Positions 25,100-31,492 of a stretch of 64,000 nt of DNA are shown here, piece after piece. Position numbers and translations under genes: made by a program. Each line of letters opens with the position of its first letter. The first letter of the stretch is position 1. The notes under the pieces were generated by a model that was not told the origin of the DNA, searched no databases, and worked only from the letters and a program-made list of their open reading frames with translations. The stretch is taken from NCBI RefSeq assembly GCF_002234595.1, contig NZ_NMUL01000018.1, positions 1 through 64,000 of the forward strand, written 5' to 3'. The DNA comes from Amycolatopsis vastitatis (GTDB lineage: Bacteria > Actinomycetota > Actinomycetes > Mycobacteriales > Pseudonocardiaceae).

Positions 25100-25138
25100 A
25101 GAAAGGGCGCCCCCGCAGCAAACGGGGACGCCCTTTCT
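25100..25138 (-). terminator. rplKA operon terminator
   Basis: Long stem AGAAAGGGCG...CCCCG / CGGGG...CGCCCTTTCT with a seven-base loop, 13 bp after the rplA stop. The minus-strand 3' arm ends in CCCTTTCTTCG. A strong hairpin. Confidence 0.88.
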
Positions 25139-25151
25139 GGTGACGTCTAAC

Positions 25152-25871
25152 TCAGACAGCCGCTTCGTCCGAGAGGAGGTTGCGGGTCCGCAGCGGGTCG
25201 ACCGGGATGCCCGGGCCCATCGTGGTGGTGAAGGTGACCTTCTTCAGGTAACGGCCCTTCGCCGACGACGGCTTGGCGCGGAGGATCTCGTCCAGCGCGG
25301 CCGCGTAGTTCTCGACCAGCTTCTCCGTGTCGAAGGAAGCCTTGCCGATCACCAGGTGCAGGTTGGCCTGCTTGTCGACGCGGAAGTTGATCTTACCGCC
25401 CTTGATGTCCTTCACGGCCTTCTCGACCGCGGGGGTCACCGTGCCGGTCTTCGGGTTCGGCATCAGGCCACGCGGGCCGAGGATGCGGGCGATGCGGCCC
25501 ACCTTGGCCATCTGGTCCGGCGTCGCGATCGCGGCGTCGAAGTCGAGCCAGCCACCCTGGATGCGCTCGATCAGTTCGTCGGTGCCGACCGCGTCCGCGC
25601 CGGCGGCTTCGGCCTCGGCGGCCTTGTCGCCGACGGCGAAGACGATGACGCGGGCGGTCTTACCGGTGCCGTGCGGCAGGTTCACGGTGCCGCGGACCAT
25701 CTGGTCGGCCTTGCGGGGGTCCACACCGAGACGCATCGCGACCTCGACGGTCGCGTCCATCTTGGTCTTGGAGGTCTCCTTCGCCAGCTTCGCGGCCTCG
25801 AGCGGCGCGTACAGGCGCGCCTTGTCGATCAGCTCCGCAGCCTGGCGGTAAGCCTTGCTGTGCTTGGTCAT
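25152..25871 (-). CDS. rplA: Ribosomal protein uL1
   Basis: 239 residues; signatures MTKHSKAYRQAAELID, LPHGTGKTARVIVFA and GPRGLMPNPKTGTV are diagnostic. It binds 23S rRNA at the L1 stalk and helps release deacylated tRNA. It follows rplK by 80 bp in the same direction and ends just before a strong terminator. Confidence 0.98.
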   Translation of the reverse strand: MTKHSKAYRQAAELIDKARLYAPLEAAKLAKETSKTKMDATVEVAMRLGVDPRKADQMVRGTVNLPHGTGKTARVIVFAVGDKAAEAEAAGADAVGTDELIERIQGGWLDFDAAIATPDQMAKVGRIARILGPRGLMPNPKTGTVTPAVEKAVKDIKGGKINFRVDKQANLHLVIGKASFDTEKLVENYAAALDEILRAKPSSAKGRYLKKVTFTTTMGPGIPVDPLRTRNLLSDEAAV

Positions 25872-25951
25872 GCTTCTGTCCTTAACTTCGAAAACGGATC
25901 AGTGTGGTAGGAGCCAGCACTTGGCTCTCCCACGGGTAAAGCTGCAGAACG

Positions 25952-26389
25952 TCAGGCGTCGACGACCGTGATGCCCATCGACCGAGCAGTGCCGGCGATG
26001 ATCTTCGCGGCCTGGTCGATGTCGTGCGCGTTGAGGTCGGTCTCCTTGGTCTTGGCGATCTCGCGGACCTGGTCCCAGGTGACCTTGGCGACCTTGGTCT
26101 TGTGCGGCTCGCCGGAGCCCTTCTCCACGCCCGCGGCCTTCAGCAGCAGCTTCGCGGCCGGCGGCGTCTTCAGCTTGAAGTCGAACGACCGGTCCTCGTA
26201 CACGGAGATCTCGACCGGGACGACGTCCCCGCGCTGCGACTCGGTCGCGGCGTTGTAGGCCTTGCAGAACTCCATGATGTTGACGCCGTGCTGACCCAGC
26301 GCGGGGCCGACCGGCGGCGCGGGGTTGGCCGCACCCGCCTTGATCTGCAGCTTGATGATCGCCGCAAGCTTCTTCTTCTTGGGTGGCAT
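25952..26389 (-). CDS. rplK: Ribosomal protein uL11
   Basis: 145 residues, starting MPPKKKKLAAIIKLQI, with AGAANPAPPVGPALGQHGVNIMEFCK spanning the conserved N-terminal domain and the C-terminal rRNA-binding domain ending ARSMGITVVDA. It forms the base of the stalk and the GTPase-associated centre. It lies 74 bp after nusG in the conserved secE-nusG-rplK-rplA order. Confidence 0.98.
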   Translation of the reverse strand: MPPKKKKLAAIIKLQIKAGAANPAPPVGPALGQHGVNIMEFCKAYNAATESQRGDVVPVEISVYEDRSFDFKLKTPPAAKLLLKAAGVEKGSGEPHKTKVAKVTWDQVREIAKTKETDLNAHDIDQAAKIIAGTARSMGITVVDA

Positions 26390-26463
26390 TTCTTTTCCTG
26401 TCCTGTACTACGTTCCCCGCGTACCTGCCGTGGACACGGGGACTGCGGCCGAACGGGCGGCCG

Positions 26464-27291
26464 TCAGATCTTGGAGACCTGGTTGAACGACAGCTCGACC
26501 GGGGTCTCCCGGCCGAAGATCGACACCAGGACCTTCAGCTTCTGCCCGTCGACGTTGACCTCGGAGATCGTCGCCGGCAGCGTCGCGAACGGGCCGTCCA
26601 TGACCGTGACCGACTCGCCGATCTCGAAGTCGACCTCGACGGCCGGGCCGCCGAGCGGGGCCGCGGTCGCGGTGGACTCGCCCTTGCCGCCCTTCGCGGG
26701 GGCTTCGCTCTGGACCTTCGGGGCGAGGAACTTCAGCACCTCGTCCACGGTCAGCGGCGACGGCCGCGAGGTGGCGCCGACGAACCCGGTGACACCCGGC
26801 GTGTTGCGCACCGCGCTCCACGAGGCGTCGTTCAGGTCCATCCGGACCAGGATGTAGCCGGGCAGCACCTTGCGCTGCACCTGCTTGCGCTGGCCGTTCT
26901 TGATCTCGGTGACCTCTTCGGTCGGGACCTCGATCTGGAAGATGTAGTCCTCGACGTCCAGGGTCTGGGTCCGGGTCTCGAGGTTGGTCTTCACCTTGTT
27001 CTCGTACCCGGCGTAGGAGTGCACGACGTACCACTCGCCGGGCGCGGCGAGCAGCTCCGCGCGCAGCTTGGCGATCGGGTCCTCGTCGTCCGCGGCGGGC
27101 TCGGCTGCGTCGTCGCCGTCCTCGTCGGCGGAAGCAGCGGCGTCGACGGACGCGTCGTCGTCGACCTCGGAGTCCGACACCTCGACGGGCTCGAGGTGCG
27201 CGGATTCCTCGTCACCGAGTGCCACGTGCACCTGCTCGTCGGAAAGCTCGGTCAGGTCGTGACCGGCTGATGTGCCGTTTTCGGAGGTCAC
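26464..27291 (-). CDS. nusG: Transcription termination/antitermination factor NusG
   Basis: 275 residues. An acidic N-terminal extension (~1-80, many Asp/Glu/Ala) precedes the NGN domain (~90-200; EWYVVHSYAGYENKVKTNLE) and the KOW domain (~222-275; VMDGPFATLPATI). A Lys/Gly/Ala-rich linker of ~25 residues lies between the two domains. NusG binds RNA polymerase and modulates pausing and termination. I chose the GTG with GAGAGGAC five bases upstream, dropping a longer in-frame start that would lie in the gap to secE. Confidence 0.96.
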   Translation of the reverse strand: MTSENGTSAGHDLTELSDEQVHVALGDEESAHLEPVEVSDSEVDDDASVDAAASADEDGDDAAEPAADDEDPIAKLRAELLAAPGEWYVVHSYAGYENKVKTNLETRTQTLDVEDYIFQIEVPTEEVTEIKNGQRKQVQRKVLPGYILVRMDLNDASWSAVRNTPGVTGFVGATSRPSPLTVDEVLKFLAPKVQSEAPAKGGKGESTATAAPLGGPAVEVDFEIGESVTVMDGPFATLPATISEVNVDGQKLKVLVSIFGRETPVELSFNQVSKI

Positions 27292-27367
27292 GTTCCGTCC
27301 TCTCAGTTGATCATTGCCGGGGCCAGGCCGGGACCTGAGCCCCATCGGCGCCGCACCGCGAGGCGCG

Positions 27368-27802
27368 TCAGCCGAAGATCTTGCCGATGCCCCACTTGAA
27401 TGCCAGGTCGAGCACGCTCACCAAGCCCACCATGAACACCACGAAGGCGAGCACGACCAGGGTGTAGGTGAACATCTGCTTGCGGTTCGGCCAGATGACC
27501 TTGCGCAGTTCGGCCCAGACCTCGCGGATGAAGCGCACCAGCCGCGCGAACACGGAAGCCTTCTTCGGCTTCCGGTCCCGCTTCGGAGTCGGAGCGCCCT
27601 TCGCGTCCGGGGCGGTCTTCTCCCCCGACTTCCCGGCCGGACGGGTCTTGTCGTCCGCACGTGCCGCGGACTTCCCCGCCGGACGAGCGGTCGCACGGCG
27701 CTCACGCCGGGCAGCGGCTGTGACGGGACGGGACGGGCTCTCGGGCTTCTGCCCGGCGCCATCCTGCTCCTGCTCGCCGCCGCTGGCGTCGCTGTCGCTC
27801 AC
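27368..27802 (-). CDS. secE: Preprotein translocase subunit SecE
   Basis: 144 residues. The ~80-residue charged Lys/Arg/Pro-rich cytoplasmic extension is common in actinobacteria. The SecE core follows: amphipathic helix FIREVWAELRKVIWPNRKQM (~95-114) and one transmembrane helix (~117-137). It clamps SecY in the Sec channel. The start is GTG with GGAGG seven bases upstream. The gene lies between tRNA-Trp and nusG. Confidence 0.96.
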   Translation of the reverse strand: MSDSDASGGEQEQDGAGQKPESPSRPVTAAARRERRATARPAGKSAARADDKTRPAGKSGEKTAPDAKGAPTPKRDRKPKKASVFARLVRFIREVWAELRKVIWPNRKQMFTYTLVVLAFVVFMVGLVSVLDLAFKWGIGKIFG

Positions 27803-27834
27803 GACCACTCCTCCGCTCCACCAGTTCCGTTACG

Positions 27835-27907
<73 letters not shown>

Positions 27908-28104
27908 GTGGAGCCCCGATCGCTCGGAGCCCCGGAGGACGCATTCCATCATCCCCACCATCCAGGCGGGGATGACCGTAGTGCGTTCCAAGTCCCGAAG
28001 TCTACGGCAAGCCTCGCGAGAGCTCGCAACCGCGCCCCCCGATCGACCGCCGTACCCCGGTCGGCCTGCGGGAAACTCCCCGCCGGCCACCTGATCATGC
28101 CAGG

Positions 28105-29040
28105 ATGTCCGCCATGACGACCACCCCGGGACCGGTGAGCGGGCTGCGGCTCGGGCTGGCGCTGCCCCAGTACGGCGCCCTCGCCGATCCCGCCGCCGTC
28201 GCGCGCTTCGCGACCGCCGCGGAGGACCTCGGCTTCGCCTCGCTCTGGGTGGGCGACCGGATCCTCGCGCCGCGGGAGCCCTCGGACCTCTACCCGGGCG
28301 GCGGGACCCCGGAACGCCCGTACCCGAAGGAGTTCGAGACCTTCGCCGACCCGTTCACGACGCTGGCGGCCGCGGCCGCCGTGACCCGCACGGCCCGCCT
28401 GGGCATGAGCGCCCTGACCGGGCCGGTCTATTCCCCCGTGCTGCTCGCCAGGGCGCTGACCTCGCTCGATCTCGCCAGCTCGGGACGGCTCGACGTCGGG
28501 TTCGGCCTCGGCTGGCTGCGCGAGGAGTACTTCGCCACCGGGGTCCCGTGGGAGGGCCGGGGCAAGCGGCTCGAGGAGCTGCTCGACGCGCTCGACGCGC
28601 TGTGGACCGGCGACCCGGCGGAGCACCAGGGCCCGCAGTGGCGGATCGCGCCGTCGACGGTGGGCCTGCGCCCGGCGCAGGAGCCGCGGCCGCCGGTGCT
28701 GCTCGGCGGGTTCTCGCCGGCGGCGCTGGCCAGGGTGGGACGCCGCGCGGACGGCTGGCTGGCGGGCTGGATGCCGAAGCAGTACCTCGCCGGGCTCTGG
28801 TCGGTCGCGGTGGACGCGGCCGAGAAGGCCGGGCGCGACCCGGGTGCGTTGCGCCGGGTCCTGCGGATCAACCCGAGGGAGGGCACCGGCGTCGAGACGG
28901 TCGCCGACGTCCCGCCGTGCCTGGACGTCGCCCGCGAAGAGGGCATCACCGAAGTGCTCGTCGACCTCCACTACGTCGCCAAGGACGTCGATCACGCCCT
29001 CGAACTCGCCGGGGAGCTCCTCGCGTCGGCCCGGATGTGA
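28105..29040 (+). CDS. LLM-class (luciferase-like) flavin-dependent oxidoreductase
   Basis: 311 residues with the TIM-barrel pattern of luciferase-like/F420- or FMN-dependent oxidoreductases: GLALPQYGALADP, FASLWVGDRIL, ARLGMSALTGPVYSPVLLARALTSLD, and GRLDVGFGLGWLREEY. It presumably uses F420 or reduced flavin; substrate unknown. A second ATG at 28114 has CAGGA eight bases upstream and may be the real start. It is divergent from tRNA-Trp. Confidence 0.88.
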   Translation: MSAMTTTPGPVSGLRLGLALPQYGALADPAAVARFATAAEDLGFASLWVGDRILAPREPSDLYPGGGTPERPYPKEFETFADPFTTLAAAAAVTRTARLGMSALTGPVYSPVLLARALTSLDLASSGRLDVGFGLGWLREEYFATGVPWEGRGKRLEELLDALDALWTGDPAEHQGPQWRIAPSTVGLRPAQEPRPPVLLGGFSPAALARVGRRADGWLAGWMPKQYLAGLWSVAVDAAEKAGRDPGALRRVLRINPREGTGVETVADVPPCLDVAREEGITEVLVDLHYVAKDVDHALELAGELLASARM

Positions 29041-29121
29041 CGCAACTCTCGTTCGACGCCGATCGCGGATCACCCGGATTGGCTAGGTCGGCGGCGCGGC
29101 AGGTTCGGTAGAAACGAAGAA

Positions 29122-30024
29122 GTGGCGAAGAAGAGCGGTGGCGGCTGCCTGGTGGTCGTGCTCGTGGTCGGGGTACTGGCCTTCGGGTACTACAAGTGGC
29201 AGCACGGCTCGTCGTCGGCGCCACCGGAGGGCGCGGACACCGGCGGCGGCACCGGCCGCTACGTCGCGCTCGGCGACTCGTACACGTCGGCGCCGCGGAC
29301 CGGGCGGCAGGCGGGCACCCCCGCGGGCTGCGAACGCTCGGACGACAACTACCCGCACCTCGTCTCGGCGAAGCTGAAGCCGGCCCAGTTCGCCGACGTC
29401 AGCTGCGGCGGCGCGACCACCGCGCACCTGACCGCCGCGCAGAAGACCGGGAACGGCACCAACCCACCGCAGCTGGACGCCGTCACCGCCGAGACGACGC
29501 TGGTGACACTCGGCATCGGCGGCAACGACGCCGGCTTCTTCTCGTACGCGTCGTCCTGCGCGACGTCGCACCCGGAGACGTCGCCGTGCAAGGACCGCCT
29601 GACCGCGGGCGGGCACGACCAGCTGGCCGAGCGGATCGACGCGACCGCGCCGAAGATCGGCGCCGTCCTCGACCGGATCCACAAGAAGGCCCCGAAAGCG
29701 AAGGTGGTCGTCGTCGGCTATCCCACGGTGCTGCCCGACGGCGACGGCTGCTGGCCCTCCCTGCCGTTCGGCGCCGGCGACATCGCGTACTTCCGCGAGG
29801 CGCTCGGCAAGCTGAACAAGATGCTGGAGGACCAGGCGGACGCCCACCGCGCGGGCTACGCCGACACGGCGACGCCCGGCAAGGGCCACGACGTCTGCTC
29901 CGCCTCCGACAAGCGGTGGGTGGAGGGCGTGCTGCCGGCTTCGCCCGCCGCGCCGCTGCACCCGAACGCGCGCGGCGAGCAAGGCATGGCCGACGCCGTG
30001 CTGGCGGTCCTGAAGCTGCCTTAG
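29122..30024 (+). CDS. Secreted/membrane-anchored SGNH (GDSL) hydrolase
   Basis: 300 residues. An N-terminal signal-anchor (~8-23) precedes an SGNH domain. Block I is GDSYTS (Ser53), block II SCGGATT, block III GIGGNDAG, and the C-terminal catalytic His is in PLHPNARG. Family members are lipases/esterases acting outside the cytoplasm, and the pattern resembles Streptomyces SGNH lipases. Several cysteines (GCERS, SCGG, SSCAT, SPCKD, GCWPS, DVCSA) suggest three disulfides. The start is GTG with only a weak AGAAG ribosome site. Confidence 0.9.
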   Translation: MAKKSGGGCLVVVLVVGVLAFGYYKWQHGSSSAPPEGADTGGGTGRYVALGDSYTSAPRTGRQAGTPAGCERSDDNYPHLVSAKLKPAQFADVSCGGATTAHLTAAQKTGNGTNPPQLDAVTAETTLVTLGIGGNDAGFFSYASSCATSHPETSPCKDRLTAGGHDQLAERIDATAPKIGAVLDRIHKKAPKAKVVVVGYPTVLPDGDGCWPSLPFGAGDIAYFREALGKLNKMLEDQADAHRAGYADTATPGKGHDVCSASDKRWVEGVLPASPAAPLHPNARGEQGMADAVLAVLKLP

Positions 30025-30041
30025 CGGGCGATCACCGGGCG

Positions 30042-30068
30042 GGCGGGGCGCCGCCACAGCGCCCCGCC
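30042..30068. terminator. Bidirectional hairpin between SGNH hydrolase and hadB
   Basis: GGCGGGGCGC / GCGCCCCGCC stem of ten base pairs between two convergent genes; probably terminates both transcripts. Confidence 0.7.
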
Positions 30069-30075
30069 GGGGCTG

Positions 30076-30474
30076 TCAGCGGCGGACCAGGGTCTGAGGC
30101 TTTCCGAGCACCGTCTTGCCGTCGAACTTCACCACGAGGTCGATGCGGGCGATGCCGTCGTCCTTGACGTCGGCGACCTTGCCGGTGATCTCCACCAGCG
30201 CACCTTCGGGCGTGTTCGGCACCACCACCGGGCGCGTGAAGCGGGCGCTGAAGTCGACCAGCCGTGCCGGGTCGCCGAGCCAGTCGGTGACGATGCGGCC
30301 GGCCACCGCCATGGTGAGCATGCCGTGCGCGATGACGTCGGGCAGGCCGACGTCCTTCGCGAACGCCTCGTTCCAGTGGATGGGGTTGAAGTCCAGCGCC
30401 GCGCCGGCGTAGCGCACGAGCTGCTCGCGCGTGATCCGGACCTCGAGGGCGGGCAGTTCGTCGCCGGTGTTCAC
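30076..30474 (-). CDS. hadB: (3R)-hydroxyacyl-ACP dehydratase subunit HadB
   Basis: 132-residue single hot-dog MaoC-like subunit. The hydratase motif carries the catalytic Asp/His in LDFNPIHWNEAFA (~28-40), followed by GMLTMAVAGR. It catalyses dehydration of 3-hydroxyacyl-ACP in fatty-acid elongation as a heterodimer with HadA. It starts with GTG in a GTGA overlap with hadA. In mycobacteria hadA-hadB-hadC serve FAS-II/mycolate synthesis; no hadC is seen here. Confidence 0.9.
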   Translation of the reverse strand: MNTGDELPALEVRITREQLVRYAGAALDFNPIHWNEAFAKDVGLPDVIAHGMLTMAVAGRIVTDWLGDPARLVDFSARFTRPVVVPNTPEGALVEITGKVADVKDDGIARIDLVVKFDGKTVLGKPQTLVRR

Positions 30475-30920
30475 GCGCTCTCCCCTCGGACCACCAGCTG
30501 CGCACGGGTGGTGCAGACCTTCTGGCCGGCGGCGTCGGTGATGTCCGCGCGCAGGTTGATGAAGTCGTTGCCGGCGCGGGCCATGATGTTGTCGATGTGG
30601 GTGGTCACCTCGAGCACGTCGCCGGCGAACACCGGGCGCGTGTAGGTGAAGCCCTGGTCGCCGTGCACCATCCGCGAGTAGTTGAGGCCGAGCTCGGGGT
30701 CGGTGACGATCGCGTTGATCGAGGCGAGGTTGATGATCGTGAGGAAGGTCGGCGGGGCGATCACGTCCGGGTGGCCGGCTTCGCGGGCCGCCTCCGGGTC
30801 GCGGTAGAGCGGGTTGGTGTCGCCGATCGCGTCGGCGAACTCCCGGATCTTCTCCCGGCTCACTTCGTAGCTGGTCTGCGGCGGATAGCTCCGCCCGGTG
30901 AACGACTGGTCCAAGGGCAC
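30471..30920 (-). CDS. hadA: (3R)-hydroxyacyl-ACP dehydratase subunit HadA
   Basis: 149-residue hot-dog fold protein with the HadA N-terminal pattern (MPLDQSFTGRSYPPQTSYEVSREKI), DTNPLYRDPEAAREAG and QGFTYTRPVFAGDVL. HadA supplies the substrate-holding half and HadB the catalytic residues. It lies between rpmG and tRNA-Trp, the same neighbourhood as Rv0635-0636 in M. tuberculosis. Confidence 0.92.
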   Translation of the reverse strand: MPLDQSFTGRSYPPQTSYEVSREKIREFADAIGDTNPLYRDPEAAREAGHPDVIAPPTFLTIINLASINAIVTDPELGLNYSRMVHGDQGFTYTRPVFAGDVLEVTTHIDNIMARAGNDFINLRADITDAAGQKVCTTRAQLVVRGESA

Positions 30921-30945
30921 GGCGACGAGGCTACCAACAGCGAAA

Positions 30946-30971
30946 AGCCGCCCTGGTGATCCAGGGCGGCT
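30946..30971 (-). terminator. rpmG terminator
   Basis: Perfect eleven-base stem AGCCGCCCTGG / CCAGGGCGGCT with a four-base loop, followed on the minus strand by TTTT. It lies 31 bp past the rpmG stop and 26 bp before hadA, so hadAB needs read-through or its own promoter. Confidence 0.85.
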
Positions 30972-31001
30972 CTTCGAAGCTGGTGTGAACGCGCTACGTC
31001 G

Positions 31002-31166
31002 TCAGCGAGTTTCCTTGTGCGTCCGGTGCGTACCGCAGTTCGGGCAGAACTTCTTCATCTCCAGGCGATCCGGGTTGTTGCGCCGGTTCTTCTTGGTGAT
31101 GTAGTTGCGGTGCTTGCACTCTTCGCACGCCAGCGTGATCTTGGGTCGCACGTCGGTGGCAGCCAC
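31002..31166 (-). CDS. rpmG: Ribosomal protein bL33 (zinc-binding form)
   Basis: 54 residues (MAATDVRPKITLACEECK...), ending THKETR, too short for most gene callers' default limits. Two CxxC pairs (Cys14/17 and Cys41/44) are intact, so this is the zinc-ribbon (C+) paralogue. The start is GTG. It lies downstream of tRNA-Thr and tRNA-Met and upstream of hadA, as in mycobacteria. Confidence 0.96.
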   Translation of the reverse strand: MAATDVRPKITLACEECKHRNYITKKNRRNNPDRLEMKKFCPNCGTHRTHKETR

Positions 31167-31216
31167 AGCGTTTCCTTCTCTCTCAGGTCCCGGGGGCCAG
31201 CCCCGTCGTTACCGCG

Positions 31217-31289
31217 TAGCGGTGGCCGGACTTGAACCGGCGACACAGCGATTATGAGCCGCTTGCTCTGCCAACTGAGCTACACCGCC
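31217..31289 (-). tRNA. metT: tRNA-Met (CAT anticodon, elongator type)
   Basis: Acceptor GGCGGTG pairing CACCGCT (one G-T), D-arm GCTCAGTTGGCAGAGC, anticodon stem AGCGG/TCGCT with loop CTCATAA (anticodon CAT), and T-loop GGTTCAAGTCC. The first base pair G-T and the absence of the initiator GGG/CCC anticodon stem favour the elongator. Confidence 0.94.
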
Positions 31290-31339
31290 CTTACATGACC
31301 CAAGCCGCGACACGCAGGCGTGACGCGGCTGAGGTCGTG

Positions 31340-31412
31340 AGCCCCTTTACGGAATCGAACCGTAGACCTTCTCCTTACCATGGAGACGCTCTGCCGACTG
31401 AGCTAAAGGGGC
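31340..31412 (-). tRNA. thrT: tRNA-Thr (GGT anticodon)
   Basis: Acceptor GCCCCTT/AAGGGGC, D-arm GCTCAGTCGGCAGAGC, anticodon stem TCTCC/GGAGA with loop ATGGTAA (anticodon GGT), and T-arm CGGTTCGATTCCG. It is 50 bp upstream of tRNA-Met, probably co-transcribed. Confidence 0.95.
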
Positions 31413-31492
31413 CTGGCCTCTCGCGAGGACTTGGAAAGATTACCAACCCCCGTCACCCAGCCGTGCAACTGGGGTCCCGAAACCGCAAAACC

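Noticed and set aside
27947..27974. Inverted repeat CATCCCCACC/GGCGGGGATG upstream of tRNA-Trp
   Set aside because: Possible hairpin, but it sits between divergent genes where no terminator is needed, and I see no match to an operator or riboswitch.
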